A program made the translations under genes and the position numbers. A DNA stretch of 64,000 bases from NCBI RefSeq assembly GCF_021117365.1, contig NZ_CP088262.1, positions 2,375,001 to 2,439,000 of the forward strand, read 5' to 3'. The notes below the pieces were generated by a model. It did not search any database and was not told where the DNA came from. It worked only from the letters and a program-made list of their open reading frames with translations. Below, piece after piece: positions 29,762 through 39,304 of this stretch. The first letter of the stretch is position 1. Each line of letters begins with the position of its first letter. This DNA comes from Nocardioides sp. cx-173. GTDB taxonomy: Bacteria; Actinomycetota; Actinomycetes; Propionibacteriales; Nocardioidaceae.

Positions 29762-31063
29762 ATGAGCACCCCCGGACCCGACCAGAGCAGGCAGCTGCTC
29801 GACGGTGTCCGCGCCGAGACCCGAGCAGCCACCGACGCCGAGCTGCGACGCCTCCACCTCGTCCACGACTGGTGCGCCCTCCACGAGACCCACGACGATG
29901 CCGACGCCGCGTTCGGCGACCACGGCATCCCGCTCGCCGGCCCCGGGGCACCCATGATCAGCGAGTTCGCGGTCATGGAGCTCGGCGCCGCCCTGGGCAT
30001 GTCGACCGACTCCGCCAAGCGCTACGTCGGCGCCGCCCTCGAGATCAAGTACCGCCTCCCCAGGATCTGGGCCCGCGTCGAAGCCGGTCAGCTCGGGTTC
30101 TGGAAAGCCCGCTGGATCGCCGAGCACACCAAGTGCCTACCCGCGGCCGGCGCCGCGTTCGTCGACGCCCGGGTCGCCTACTGCGCGCACAAGGTCTCCT
30201 ACGCCGAGGTCGAACGACAGATCACCACCGCGATCGCCAGGTTCGACCCCGAGCAGGCCGAGAAGCTACGCCGCCAAGCCGCCGACGGCCGCAAGCTCGA
30301 CATCCACACCGAGGCCATGTCCCTCGAAGGCACCATCGAGATCAACGGCACCCTGGACGCCCAGGACGCCCTCGACCTCGATGCCGCGATCAGCCGGCTC
30401 GCCGCCGACCGGAAGGCGGCGGGGTCGAGCGAGTCGTTGGATGTGCGACGCGCGCAGGCCGCCGGTGATCTGGCGCGGGGACAGGAGACGCTGTCCTTGG
30501 GTGATCAGGACGGTGGGGGTGGTTTCGAGGCTCGCTTCGCTCGCACCTCAACCACCGAGAAGAGCATCAAGATCACCCGGGTCATCGACCTGCACGTCCA
30601 CGAAGCCGGCGTCTTCGGCGACCCGAACGCCACCCTCGGCAGATGCGGCCGCAAGCCGGTGCTCGTCGAGACGATCCGCGAGTGGTGCGCCGCACCCGAC
30701 ACCACGGTCATCAACGTCAAGCCCGTGCGCGACCTGGCCGAGCACGTCCACGTCGCCGGCTACGAGCACCCCGACCGCCTCATCGAGCAGGACGACCTGG
30801 TCGACCACCACTGCGTGTTCCCCTGGTGCACCCGACCCGCCGAACGCTGCGACCACGACCACGTCACCCCCTACAACAAGGGCGGACCAACGTGCTCCTG
30901 CAACTCAGCACCCCTGTGTCGCGGACACCATCGCCTGAAAACGCACGGCCGCTGGACCTACGACGTCCTGGACCGCGGCACGTATGTCTGGCACTCACCC
31001 CACGGCGACGCCTACCGCCGCGACCACACCGGCACCGAACCACTCCAACACCAGAGACCCTGA
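29762..31063 (+). CDS. DUF222 / HNH endonuclease-domain protein
   Basis: The 433-residue protein has an N-terminal DUF222 domain (SEFAVMELGAALGMSTDSAKRYV near residue 65 and RIWARVEAGQLGFWKARWIAEHT near 105) and a C-terminal HNH nuclease domain, CDHDHVTPYNKGG then CSCNSAPLCRGHH, near 360-390. This family is multicopy in Nocardioides and mycobacteria; its job is not known. Residues 253-266 (GGFEARFARTSTTE) are encoded by an inserted palindromic repeat between the two domains, without breaking the frame. It lies just downstream of the repeat array. Confidence 0.88.
   Translation: MSTPGPDQSRQLLDGVRAETRAATDAELRRLHLVHDWCALHETHDDADAAFGDHGIPLAGPGAPMISEFAVMELGAALGMSTDSAKRYVGAALEIKYRLPRIWARVEAGQLGFWKARWIAEHTKCLPAAGAAFVDARVAYCAHKVSYAEVERQITTAIARFDPEQAEKLRRQAADGRKLDIHTEAMSLEGTIEINGTLDAQDALDLDAAISRLAADRKAAGSSESLDVRRAQAAGDLARGQETLSLGDQDGGGGFEARFARTSTTEKSIKITRVIDLHVHEAGVFGDPNATLGRCGRKPVLVETIREWCAAPDTTVINVKPVRDLAEHVHVAGYEHPDRLIEQDDLVDHHCVFPWCTRPAERCDHDHVTPYNKGGPTCSCNSAPLCRGHHRLKTHGRWTYDVLDRGTYVWHSPHGDAYRRDHTGTEPLQHQRP
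30518..30559 (+). repeat. Short palindromic repeat inside the DUF222/HNH gene
   Basis: GGTGGTTTCGAGGCTCGC, then TTC, then GCTCGCACCTCAACCACC form a hairpin of the same family as the array. It starts exactly on a codon boundary and codes for 14 residues. Confidence 0.88.
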
Positions 31064-31073
31064 CCGCCCCACA

Positions 31074-31090
31074 CCCCGCCACCCGCGGGG
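31074..31090 (+). terminator. Weak hairpin after DUF222/HNH gene
   Basis: CCCCGC, five-base loop, GCGGGG, starting 10 nt after the stop. Confidence 0.4.
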
Positions 31091-31190
31091 CCACCGGCGT
31101 GTCCGCCCGGCGTCCGCGCTTGTGATGCGCGACCCCGGGTTGCCGGCTGTGCTCAGAGTCCAAACCCGAGACTGGCGCACGCCGAGCCCC

Positions 31191-31202
31191 TACCCTGATC
31201 CG
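31191..31202 (+). promoter_or_regulatory. Leaderless-type promoter of GH6 gene
   Basis: TACCCT (31191-31196), 6 nt, GTG at 31203. Confidence 0.58.
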
Positions 31203-32270
31203 GTGATCCGCCGCGCGCTCGTCGTCCTCGTGACGCTGGCGGCCGCCCTGACGCTGGCGGCGCCAGCACCAGCGCCGGCCTCCCCCCGCATCGAGGACAC
31301 CAACCCGCTCGCCGGCCGCGCCTGGGGCGTGTACGGCGGTCGGGCCGAGCTGGCGTGGGAGCCGTACGTGCGCGCGACCGGCTGGCGCAAGAAGCTGCTC
31401 GCCAAGATCGCGCTCCGGCCTAAGGCCAAGTGGTTCGGCGGCTGGATCCCCGACGACAAGATCGCGGGCAAGGTGCGCGAGTACGTCGCCAACGCGACAG
31501 GGGGCGACCCCGAGGTCATGGTGTCGATGAGCGTCTTCCGGATGCGGCCGTGGGAGCGCACGGCGTGCCAGCGGCTGCCGACGAAGGAGGAGAAGGCCAG
31601 CTACCGGCGCTGGATCAACCGCTTCGCCCGCGCGCTCGGCGACACCCACACGATGCTGGTCCTGCAGCCCGACGGCCCCTTCGCGCTCTGTGCGCCGGGC
31701 GGCTCGAAGGTCCCCAGCCGGCTGATCGCGTGGAGCGCGCGGGTCCTCAGCGCGCTGCCCAACACCCACGTCTACCTCGAGGCGGGCGCCTCCGACTGGC
31801 TGCGCGTCGACGAGGCCGTGCAGCTGCTGGTCGACATGGGCGTGGGGCACACCCGCGGGCTCGCGCTCAACACCACCCACTACGACTCCCCCGAGGCCAA
31901 CATCCGCTACGGCGCCGAGGTCGCCGACCGGCTCGCGGCGCGCGGCATGCCTGGCAAGAAGGTCGTCGTGGACACCTCCCAGAGCGGCCGGCCGTTCACG
32001 TACCAGGACTGGAGGAGAAACCCCCAGGACCGCGACTACGCCAACGCCGCGCCGTGCCGCAACCGCACCCAGGTCCGCTGCGTCACCCTCGGCATCCCGC
32101 CGACCGCCGACGTCACCGACCCGGCGACCGGTCTCTCCGCCGAGGTGCGCGAGCTCGCGGGTCACTACGTCGACGCGTTCGTGTGGTCGGGCCGGCCGTG
32201 GCTGTTCATGCAGACCGAGCCGTTCCTGCTCAGGCGCGCGCTCAACATCGCCCGCACGACGCCGTACTGA
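31203..32270 (+). CDS. Secreted glycoside hydrolase family 6 (cellulase-type)
   Basis: The 355-residue protein has a clear signal peptide (RRALVVLVTLAAALTLAAPA, residues 3-22) and a GH6 domain. GH6 enzymes are inverting endoglucanases or cellobiohydrolases acting on beta-1,4-glucan. Family features seen are WGVYGG, the VLQPDGP strand, THVYLEAGASDWL near residue 186, LNTTHYDSPEANIRYG near 223 and VVDTSQSGR near 258. No cellulose-binding domain is present, so it is a single-domain enzyme. Start is GTG. Confidence 0.85.
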   Translation: MIRRALVVLVTLAAALTLAAPAPAPASPRIEDTNPLAGRAWGVYGGRAELAWEPYVRATGWRKKLLAKIALRPKAKWFGGWIPDDKIAGKVREYVANATGGDPEVMVSMSVFRMRPWERTACQRLPTKEEKASYRRWINRFARALGDTHTMLVLQPDGPFALCAPGGSKVPSRLIAWSARVLSALPNTHVYLEAGASDWLRVDEAVQLLVDMGVGHTRGLALNTTHYDSPEANIRYGAEVADRLAARGMPGKKVVVDTSQSGRPFTYQDWRRNPQDRDYANAAPCRNRTQVRCVTLGIPPTADVTDPATGLSAEVRELAGHYVDAFVWSGRPWLFMQTEPFLLRRALNIARTTPY

Positions 32271-32277
32271 AGGTTGC

Positions 32278-32325
32278 GGGGTCTCGAGGCTCGGGCCTGG
32301 CGGCCCTCACACCTCGACCACCGAA
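32278..32325 (+). repeat. Right half-copy of palindromic repeat
   Basis: GGTCTCGAGGCTCGGGCC...CACCTCGACCACCGAA fills almost the whole gap between the convergent GH6 and nitronate monooxygenase genes and may act as their shared terminator. Confidence 0.8.
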
Positions 32326-32329
32326 GGGG

Positions 32330-33433
32330 TCAGATCTCGCCGAGCCTGCGGACGGTCTCCTCGAACTCGGCCACCAGGTCGGCCATGACGTCGGCCACCG
32401 GGCGGACGTCGTTCATGCGGCCCACGATCTGGCCGATCGGCATCGAGATGACGTCGGGGTCGTTGGCGGCGCTGATCCGGTGGTGGGCCTGGGCGACGAG
32501 CAGGTTCTGCAGCGGCATCGGGAGCGGCGCGGGCGCGCCCTCCTCCTCCCAGGCCTGAGTCCACTTGGTCTTGAGCAGGCGGGCCGGCTTGCCGGTGTAG
32601 ACCCGGGTGCGCACGGTGTCGCTGCTGGTGGCGCGCGTGAACGCCGTCTCCCAGGCCTCGCTGTTGGCGGCGCCCATGAGCTGGTACTCCTGGGTGCCGA
32701 GCCAGATCGAGCCCATCCAGACGCCCTGCGACCCCAGCGCGAGCGAGGCGGCGACCTGGCGCCCGGAGCCGATGCCGCCGGCGCCGAGCACGGGTACGTC
32801 GGGCCCGACGGCGTCGACGATGTCGGGCTGCAGCACCATGCTGGCGACCTCGCCGGTGTGGCCGCCCGCCTCGTAGCCCTGCGCGACGATGATGTCGACG
32901 CCGTTGGCGACGTGGCTGAGCGCGTGCTTGGCGGCGCCGGCGAGCGCGGCGACCTTGATGCCGTGCTCGTGGCACTTCTCGATGACGTCGACCGGCGGCG
33001 AGCCCAGCGCGTTGGCGATCAGCACCGGCCGGTGCTGCAGCGCGACGTCGAGGTGCGAGCGGGCCACGGAGTGCAGCCAGCCGAGCACGCCCTCGCGGTC
33101 CTCGCCCTCGGGCAGCGGCGGCACGCCGAGCTTGAGCAGCGTCTGGTCGACGAACTGCCGGTGCTCCTCGGGGATCATCGCCCCGAGGTCCATCGAGGTG
33201 CCCTCGGTCGGGATCGTCATCGGCATGACGATGTCGACGCCGTACGGCTTGCCTTCGGTGTGGTCGTCGAGCCAGGTGAGGACCCGCTCGAGATCCTCGG
33301 CGTCGTTGAAGCGCACGCAGCCCAGCACGCCCAAGCCGCCCGCGCGAGAGACCGCGGCGGCGACGTGCTCGGAGGGCGTGAAGGCGAAGATCGGGTACTC
33401 GATCCCGAACTCCTCACACAGCGGCGTCCGCAT
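32330..33433 (-). CDS. Nitronate monooxygenase-family flavoprotein
   Basis: The 367-residue TIM-barrel FMN protein belongs to the 2-nitropropane dioxygenase family. Seen are SRAGGLGVLG near residue 30, AQGYEAGGHTGE near 185 and VLGAGGIGSGRQVAASLALG near 218, which bind FMN phosphate. Several members act in steroid and fatty acid breakdown rather than on nitroalkanes (IpdC is an example). The ATG start lies 20 nt inside the end of fadD19, so the two are coupled and under the same KstR-type control. Confidence 0.85.
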   Translation of the reverse strand: MRTPLCEEFGIEYPIFAFTPSEHVAAAVSRAGGLGVLGCVRFNDAEDLERVLTWLDDHTEGKPYGVDIVMPMTIPTEGTSMDLGAMIPEEHRQFVDQTLLKLGVPPLPEGEDREGVLGWLHSVARSHLDVALQHRPVLIANALGSPPVDVIEKCHEHGIKVAALAGAAKHALSHVANGVDIIVAQGYEAGGHTGEVASMVLQPDIVDAVGPDVPVLGAGGIGSGRQVAASLALGSQGVWMGSIWLGTQEYQLMGAANSEAWETAFTRATSSDTVRTRVYTGKPARLLKTKWTQAWEEEGAPAPLPMPLQNLLVAQAHHRISAANDPDVISMPIGQIVGRMNDVRPVADVMADLVAEFEETVRRLGEI

Positions 33434-35081
33434 CAGGCACCTCCGCCGTCTGCCCCGACCGGGTAGCCAGGGCCATCTGCTTCGCCTTGGGGTACTGCGC
33501 CTTGCCCGTCGCGTTGCGGGGGATCTCGGGCACCAGCGTCAGTGCCCGCGGCAGCTTGTAGCCCGACAGCGACGCGCGCAGGAACGCGCGCAGGTCCTCC
33601 AGCTCGACCGTCTCGCCCTCACGCGGCTGCACGACGGCGGCGACCGCCTGGCCGTACTTGTCGTCGGGGATGCCCACCACGAGGCAGTCGTAGACGGCGG
33701 GGTGGCCCTTGATCGCCATCTCCACCTCCTCGGGGTAGACCTTCTCGCCGCCGGTGTTGACGCAGTTGGAGCCGCGACCGAGCAGCGTGACCCGGCCGTC
33801 GGTCTCGATGCGCGCGAAGTCGCCCGGCACGGAGTAGCGCTCGCCGTCGATCTCCAGGAAGGTCTTGGCCGACTTCTCGGGGTCCTTGTAGTAGCCCACG
33901 GGCACCGACCCGCCGCGGCCGAGGCGCCCGATCCGGCCCACGTTCGTCGCCAGGTCCAGCACGTGGTCGTCGTCGCCGATGACCACGCTGGCCGGCCCGA
34001 GGCCGACGACCGGGCCGTCGTGGCTGATCGCGTTCCGGTCCTGCATCCCCATGCCCTGGAAGCCGGTCTCCGAGGCCCCCACCGAGTCGGTGAAGACGCT
34101 GTTCGGGAACGCCGCCATCCACCGCTCCTTCACCGGCGGGCTGAAGATCGCGGCACTGCTGGAGATCGCGAACAGGCTGGACCCGTCGTACGGCGTACCG
34201 GTCGCGGCCTTGCGCTCGTACTCCTCGATCAACGGGCGGGCCATCGCGTCGCCGGTCATGAAGATCAGCTGCACCTGCTCGCGCTCGATGATCTCCCAGG
34301 TACGCCGCGCGTCGAACTTCGGCTCGAGCACCGTCAGGTGCCCGGCGAAGAGGTGCATGAGCAGCCCGGCCTGCGCGCCGCCGTGCATCAGCGGGCTGAG
34401 CGGGAAGGTCACCATCCGGGGCTCGGTGGCCTGCTTCGACTGGTCGTACTCCGCCAGCGGCTCACCGGTGTAGAAGTCGATGCCGCCGCCGAGCACCCGC
34501 CAGAAGTCCTCGTGGCGCCACATGACGCCCTTGGGGAAGCCTGTGGTGCCGCCGGTGTAGATGATGTGGAGGTCGTCGGGGCTGCGCTCGCCGAAGTCGC
34601 GCTCCTCGCTCTGCCCCTCCAGGGCGGCCTCGATGGTCACGCCGCCGAACGGCGAGAGGTCGGCGACGTTGTCGGGGTCGAGCGCGTCGGGGATGGCGAC
34701 GAAGGTCGTGAGCTTCTCGTGGTTCGGCGCGCAAGCGGCCACCAGCGGCGCGTAGGTGCGCTCGTGGATCAGCGCCACGACGTCGGCGTTGTCGAAGAGG
34801 TAGTTGAGCTCGCCCTCGACGTAGCGGTAGTTGACGTTGATGTTGACCGCGCGCACCTTGACCACGGCCAGGACCGCGACGACGTGCTCGACACTGTTCT
34901 TCGCGTAGACGGCGACGTGGTCGCCGGCCCCGATGCCTCGCGAAGCCAGGTAGTGCGCCAGCCTGTTGGCGTCGCGCTCCAGCTCGCCGTACGTGACGAC
35001 TCGCTCCCCCACCTTCAGGGCGCGGTTGTCGGGCGCGGCGTCGACGGCGTGCTCGAAGAGGTCGGCGATGTTCAGGGCCAC
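33414..35081 (-). CDS. fadD19: Steroid side-chain acyl-CoA synthetase, FadD19-like
   Basis: The 555-residue AMP-forming ligase has IIYTGGTTGFPKGVMW near residue 173, FTDSVGASETGFQGMG near 320 and the C-terminal Lys in NATGKAQYPKAKQ. FadD19 in M. tuberculosis and Rhodococcus activates the C26 or C24-branched sterol side chain. The name is supported by the divergent echA19 neighbour, as in Rv3515c/Rv3516, and by the shared KstR-type site. Start is GTG, 6 nt after TAGTCT. Confidence 0.88.
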   Translation of the reverse strand: MALNIADLFEHAVDAAPDNRALKVGERVVTYGELERDANRLAHYLASRGIGAGDHVAVYAKNSVEHVVAVLAVVKVRAVNINVNYRYVEGELNYLFDNADVVALIHERTYAPLVAACAPNHEKLTTFVAIPDALDPDNVADLSPFGGVTIEAALEGQSEERDFGERSPDDLHIIYTGGTTGFPKGVMWRHEDFWRVLGGGIDFYTGEPLAEYDQSKQATEPRMVTFPLSPLMHGGAQAGLLMHLFAGHLTVLEPKFDARRTWEIIEREQVQLIFMTGDAMARPLIEEYERKAATGTPYDGSSLFAISSSAAIFSPPVKERWMAAFPNSVFTDSVGASETGFQGMGMQDRNAISHDGPVVGLGPASVVIGDDDHVLDLATNVGRIGRLGRGGSVPVGYYKDPEKSAKTFLEIDGERYSVPGDFARIETDGRVTLLGRGSNCVNTGGEKVYPEEVEMAIKGHPAVYDCLVVGIPDDKYGQAVAAVVQPREGETVELEDLRAFLRASLSGYKLPRALTLVPEIPRNATGKAQYPKAKQMALATRSGQTAEVPDADAAV

Positions 35082-35105
35082 GCCGCGAGACTAGAACACG
35101 TTCTT
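35082..35105 (-). promoter_or_regulatory. KstR-type operator and fadD19 leaderless promoter
   Basis: TAGAACACGTTCTT (35092-35105, plus strand) matches the KstR consensus at 7 of 8 fixed positions. On the minus strand it runs into TAGTCT (35088-35093), 6 nt before the fadD19 GTG. It also lies just before the echA19 -10. Confidence 0.75.
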
Positions 35106-35114
35106 GTTTTTCGC

Positions 35115-35126
35115 TAGCCTCGCGTC
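35115..35126 (+). promoter_or_regulatory. Leaderless-type promoter of echA19
   Basis: TAGCCT (35115-35120), 6 nt, ATG at 35127. Confidence 0.6.
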
Positions 35127-35948
35127 ATGAGCAGCCAGGACGTCACCCGCGAGTCCACCGAGCCCGCCCCGCACTGCCTCGTCGAGCAGGTCGGCCACAC
35201 CCTGGTGGTCACGATGAACCGCCCCGAGGCCCGCAACGCGCTGTCCGGCGAGATGCTCGCGATCATGGGTGAGGCGTGGGACCGGGTGAACTCCGACGAC
35301 TCGGTGCGCGTCTGCATCCTCACCGGAGCCGGCGGCTACTTCTGCGCCGGCGCCGACCTCAAGGCCATGGACTCCCGACCCCCGTCGGCCAGCTTCGACT
35401 CCGGCGACTTCGACCCCTCGGTGATCAAGCCCCTGCTCAAGGGGTTCCGCCTCACCAAGCCGCTCATCGCCGCGGTCGAGGGCCCGGCCGTCGCCGGTGG
35501 CACCGAGATCCTCCAGGGCACCGACATCCGCGTGGCCGGCGCGTCCGCCAGGTTCGGCGTCACCGAGGCCCGCTGGAGCCTCTACCCGCTGGGCGGCTCC
35601 GCCGTGCGCCTGATCCGGCAGCTGCCCTACACCGTCGCCGCCGAGCTGCTCCTCACCGGCCGCACCATGACCGCTTCCGAGGCCAAGGAGGTCGGCCTGA
35701 TCGGCCACGTCGTCCCCGACGGCACCGCCCTAGCCAAGGCGCACGAGCTCGCCGACCTCATCGCCGCCAACGGCCCGCTCGCCGTCCAGGCGATCCTGCG
35801 GACCATGCGCGACTCCGAGGGCAAACACGAGGACGACTGCTGGGCCGACGACGCCCGCGTCGGCGCCGCCGTCTTCGCCTCGAACGACGCCAAGGAGGGC
35901 CCCCGCGCGTTCGCCGAGAAGCGCGCGCCGCAGTTCACTGGGACCTGA
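35127..35948 (+). CDS. echA19: Enoyl-CoA hydratase, EchA19-like
   Basis: The 273-residue crotonase-fold enzyme adds water to enoyl-CoA thioesters. The oxyanion-hole motifs are [11 protein letters not shown] near residue 72 and [16 protein letters not shown] near 118; the second catalytic acid lies in [11 protein letters not shown] near 148. EchA19 of M. tuberculosis hydrates C22-type cholesterol enoyl-CoA. The divergent pairing with fadD19 and the KstR-type site between them support the name. Its 3' end overlaps the convergent GH3 gene by 14 nt. Confidence 0.88.
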   Translation: MSSQDVTRESTEPAPHCLVEQVGHTLVVTMNRPEARNALSGEMLAIMGEAWDRVNSDDSVRVCILTGAGGYFCAGADLKAMDSRPPSASFDSGDFDPSVIKPLLKGFRLTKPLIAAVEGPAVAGGTEILQGTDIRVAGASARFGVTEARWSLYPLGGSAVRLIRQLPYTVAAELLLTGRTMTASEAKEVGLIGHVVPDGTALAKAHELADLIAANGPLAVQAILRTMRDSEGKHEDDCWADDARVGAAVFASNDAKEGPRAFAEKRAPQFTGT

Positions 35949-38223
35949 GGCTCACCGTCGGCTCGAGCACCCGGTCGTGGCCGACCTGGCGCGAGGAGCC
36001 GACGAGGTCGAGGGCGACGACGCCGCGGATGTCCTCACTGGACGCACCGACCCGCAGCTCGACCGCTCCCGGCTCGACCACCCGCACGAGGTCGCGGCCG
36101 GTGAGGGAGGTGAGGTCCGCGTGGAGATCGAGGCGCACCCGGGCCCGCTCCCCCGGCGCCAGGTCGACCCGGACGGCCCCGATCAGCTGCTGGACGGGGC
36201 GGACCACCGACGAGACCGGATCGTGCAGGTAGACCTGGACGACCTCGGAGACGTCACGGTCGGCGTCGTTGGCCAGCTCGACCTCGACGGCGGTGGTGCC
36301 GTCGGTGTCCCAGCGCGATCCGGACGTGCCGCTGACGGAGACCCAGGTGGCGCAGGCGTAGGACAGGCCGTGACCGAAGGGGTAGAGCGGCGTGGGGTCG
36401 ACGCTGCTCACGTCGGTGAGGCGGGCCAGGGTCGGCGAGAGGTAGGTCCACGGCTGGGTCGAGCCGGCGTCGGGGAAGCTCACGGGCAGCCGGCCGGACG
36501 GGTTGACCCGGCCGGACAGCACGTCCGCGATCGCCTGGGCGCCCTCCTCGCCGGGGAAGAAGCCGCACACCAGCCCCGCCAGCCGCGGCGCGAACGCGCT
36601 GACGTCGTACGGGCGGCCGACCAGCAGCACCGCCACGACGGGGGTGCCGGTCTCCAGCAGCGCCCCGAGCAGCTCCTCCTGGCGGCCCGGGAGCCGCAGG
36701 TCGGGTACGTCGCAGCCCTCGCCGGAGGTGCCGCGGCCGAAGAGCCCGGCCTGGTCACCCAGGACGACGACGCAGACATCGGCCGCCGCCGCCGTCGCCG
36801 CGGCCGCCGCCAGGTCGGCGTCGTCGCCGCCGAGCACCGGGCAGCCGAGCTCGTAGGAGATGTCGTAGGTGTCGGCCAGCGCCTCGCGCACCGTCCGGAT
36901 GACGACACCGTCCTCGACCTCGGGGTGGTGCACGAGCACGTGCATCGGGAAGGCGTAGCAGCCTTGCATCGCCTGCGGGGTGTCCGCGCGCGGGCCGACG
37001 ACGGCGACCCGGACGCCGTCGCGCAACGGCAGCACGCCGTCGTTGGCGAGCAGCACGACCGAGCGCTGCGCGACCTCGAGCGCCACCGCGCGGGACTCGG
37101 GCCGGTCGAGGTCCACGTCGGCCGGCTCGGGCGGCGCCCAGCCGGGGTCGAGGAGCCCGAGCTCGCACTTCTGCCGCAGCACCCGCGACAGCGCGCGGTC
37201 GACGACCTTCTCGTCCACCTGCCCCTCGGTGACCGCCGCCCGGAGCGGCTCGTCGTAGGCCTTGGGCGAGGGCAGCTCGATGTCGATTCCCGCCTCCAGC
37301 GCGAGGCGAGCGGCCTCGCCGAGGTCGCCGGCGACGCGGTGCAGGCTCTCGAGGAACGCGACCGAGAAGTAGTCGGCGGCGACCGTGCCCTCGAAGCCCA
37401 GCTGGTCGCGCAGCAGGGTCGTGAACAGCTCGGGGTCGGCGGCGGCGGGCACGCCGTCGATGTCGGTGTAGGAGTTCATCACCGAGCGGGCCCCGGCGCG
37501 CAGGGCCATCTCGAAGGGCGGCAGGAACACGTCGGCCAGCTCGCGCGGGCCCGCGGACACGGGCGCCAGGTTGCGTGCGGCGCGGGAGGCGGAGTAGCTC
37601 AGGAAGTGCTTGAGCGTGGCCACCACTCCCCCGGACTCGAGCCCGCGCACGTAGGCGCTGCCGACGAGCCCCACCAGGAACGGATCCTCGCCCAGCGTCT
37701 CCTCCACGCGCCCCCAGCGCGCGTCACGCACGACGTCGAGCACCGGAGCCAGGCCCTGGTGCACCCCGAGGTCGCGCATGGACGCGGCGATCTGCCCGGC
37801 CATGCGCTCGACGAGCGGGGGGTCGAAGGTCGCCGCCCAGCACAGAGGCGAGGGGTAGATGGTCGCGCCCCAGACGGCCAGGCCGGTCAGGCACTCCTCG
37901 TGCGCCTGGGCCGGGATGCCGAAGCGGTTGGCGGCGACGACGTCACGCTGGCGCTGGGCCAGCAGCTCCAGCCCCTCACGGGGGGCCAGGGGCCCGGTGC
38001 CGAAGGTGCGGGTCAGCTGGCCCAGGCCGTCCTCGATCAGCTCGTCCCAGTCGGGCTGGGGCCCCAAGGTCTCGCGCAGCATCGGCGCCATCCCGCCGGC
38101 CTCGGGGTCGAGCCACCAGATGCCGGAGAGCTGGCTCACCTTCTCGCGCAGGGTCATCCGCGGCATCAGGTCCGCGACGCGGGCGTCGGTGCTCGCGGTC
38201 GGGTCGCGCCAGAGCTCGGTCAT
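35935..38223 (-). CDS. Glycoside hydrolase family 3 (beta-glucosidase/xylosidase type)
   Basis: The 762-residue protein has a GH3 N-terminal barrel ([21 protein letters not shown] near residue 160, [10 protein letters not shown] near 203, nucleophile Asp in [10 protein letters not shown] near 280), a C-terminal alpha/beta domain and a fibronectin III-like end. No signal peptide, so it works inside the cell on imported oligosaccharides. The ATG overlaps the lacI stop, and it is the last gene of the sugar uptake operon. GH3 cannot be split into glucosidase or xylosidase by eye, though AADY in place of SDW is common in xylosidase-like members. Confidence 0.9.
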   Translation of the reverse strand: MTELWRDPTASTDARVADLMPRMTLREKVSQLSGIWWLDPEAGGMAPMLRETLGPQPDWDELIEDGLGQLTRTFGTGPLAPREGLELLAQRQRDVVAANRFGIPAQAHEECLTGLAVWGATIYPSPLCWAATFDPPLVERMAGQIAASMRDLGVHQGLAPVLDVVRDARWGRVEETLGEDPFLVGLVGSAYVRGLESGGVVATLKHFLSYSASRAARNLAPVSAGPRELADVFLPPFEMALRAGARSVMNSYTDIDGVPAAADPELFTTLLRDQLGFEGTVAADYFSVAFLESLHRVAGDLGEAARLALEAGIDIELPSPKAYDEPLRAAVTEGQVDEKVVDRALSRVLRQKCELGLLDPGWAPPEPADVDLDRPESRAVALEVAQRSVVLLANDGVLPLRDGVRVAVVGPRADTPQAMQGCYAFPMHVLVHHPEVEDGVVIRTVREALADTYDISYELGCPVLGGDDADLAAAAATAAAADVCVVVLGDQAGLFGRGTSGEGCDVPDLRLPGRQEELLGALLETGTPVVAVLLVGRPYDVSAFAPRLAGLVCGFFPGEEGAQAIADVLSGRVNPSGRLPVSFPDAGSTQPWTYLSPTLARLTDVSSVDPTPLYPFGHGLSYACATWVSVSGTSGSRWDTDGTTAVEVELANDADRDVSEVVQVYLHDPVSSVVRPVQQLIGAVRVDLAPGERARVRLDLHADLTSLTGRDLVRVVEPGAVELRVGASSEDIRGVVALDLVGSSRQVGHDRVLEPTVSLRSQ

Positions 38224-39248
38224 GAAGTGCCTCCCGGGGCGGCGGTGGAGTGACGTCGGACGAGCGTCGTCTCGAGGGTCACGTGCGTGTGGGCGAGCTC
38301 CTCACCGGCGACCAGCGCCACCAGCATCTCGACCGCGTCGTGGCCCATCTGTCGGATCGGCTGCTGCACCGTCGTGAGCGGCGGGCGCGACAGCGCGGAG
38401 TCGGGGATGTTGTCGAACCCCACGACCGAGAGCCGCTCCGGCACCTCTATCCCGAGCTGCGCGGCGACCTCCAGGGTGGCCAAGGCGGAGGCGTCGTTGG
38501 CCGCGAAGATCGCGGTGGGCGGCTGCGGCAGTGCCAGCAGCTCGCGGGCCGCGTCGCCGGCCTGGTCGGCCTCGAACGCGCCCAGGCGCAGCAGCGACTC
38601 GTCGACGGGCACGCCGGCGGCCGCGTGCGCCTCGCGGTAGCCGCGCTCGCGCAGGCGGGCCGAGATCAGGTCGGGGCGGCCGGTGACCATGCCGATGCGC
38701 CGGTGCCCCAGCTGCAGGAGGTGGTCGACGCCGAGCCGCGCGCCCTGCAGGTTGTCCGCGGTGACGGTCGGCAGGCTGGAGCGCCCGGTGTGCGGGTCGA
38801 CCGCGACGATCGGCCCGTCGTACTGCACGTCGGTGACGGTGGGCGTCACCAGCACCGCGCCGTCGACCAGGGTGCCCATGACCCGCGACAGGTAGCGCCG
38901 CTCCCAGCCGACGTGCTCGTCGACCCGGCCGCCGGCGGAGTAGGCGACCAGCTCGAAGCCGGTGCCGCGGATGGCGTCGGCGGCCCCCTTGAGCACCTCG
39001 GTGCTGAACGGCTCGAAGTCGGCGACCAGCACGCCGAGCACGTTGGTGCGGCTGTTGCGCAGGCTGCGGGCGACCAGGCTGGCCTCGTAGCCGAGGCGGT
39101 TGACGACCTCGAACACCTGGGCCGAGGTGCCGCTCGCGACGCCGTAGCGGCCGTTGATCACCTTGGAGACCGTCGACACCGAGACGCCCGCCTCCGATGC
39201 CACCTGCTGCATCGTGACCCGACCGTTGCTCGAGCGGCGCTCCGTCAT
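38220..39248 (-). CDS. LacI-family transcriptional regulator
   Basis: The 342-residue regulator has the LacI helix-turn-helix (VTMQQVASEAGVSVSTVSKV, near residues 10-29) with the hinge YEASLVARSLR and a periplasmic-binding-like sugar domain (VVGFDNIPDSALSRPPLTTV near 275). I chose the ATG with GAGAGGA upstream; an ATG at 39308 overlapping the permease stop would add 20 residues rich in Gln, Thr, Asn and Gly. It should repress this operon by binding the palindrome at 42458-42469. Confidence 0.9.
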   Translation of the reverse strand: MTERRSSNGRVTMQQVASEAGVSVSTVSKVINGRYGVASGTSAQVFEVVNRLGYEASLVARSLRNSRTNVLGVLVADFEPFSTEVLKGAADAIRGTGFELVAYSAGGRVDEHVGWERRYLSRVMGTLVDGAVLVTPTVTDVQYDGPIVAVDPHTGRSSLPTVTADNLQGARLGVDHLLQLGHRRIGMVTGRPDLISARLRERGYREAHAAAGVPVDESLLRLGAFEADQAGDAARELLALPQPPTAIFAANDASALATLEVAAQLGIEVPERLSVVGFDNIPDSALSRPPLTTVQQPIRQMGHDAVEMLVALVAGEELAHTHVTLETTLVRRHSTAAPGGTS

Positions 39249-39267
39249 CTCGTCCTCTCCGCGGCCG

Positions 39268-39303
39268 TCCGTCTGGCCGTTCGTCTGGCCGTTCGTCTGG
39301 CCG
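39268..39303 (-). repeat. 12-bp tandem repeat before lacI
   Basis: Three copies of a CGTCTGGCCGTT-like unit stand between the permease stop and the lacI start. If the upstream ATG is used they code for QTNG repeats. Confidence 0.65.
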
Positions 39304-39304
39304 G

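Noticed and set aside
28882..30018. Long open frames on both strands through the repeat array, giving Arg/Ser-rich proteins
   Set aside because: They are open only because the repeats have no stop codons in several frames; they have no start signal and repeat the same peptide.
28959..31063. Insertion sequence with DUF222/HNH protein as its transposase
   Set aside because: The protein has no transposase domain, is not enclosed by the repeat ends, and the family is widespread in Nocardioides without such repeats.
31100..31202. CebR-type operator (TGGGAGCGCTCCCA) upstream of the GH6 gene
   Set aside because: No such palindrome was found.
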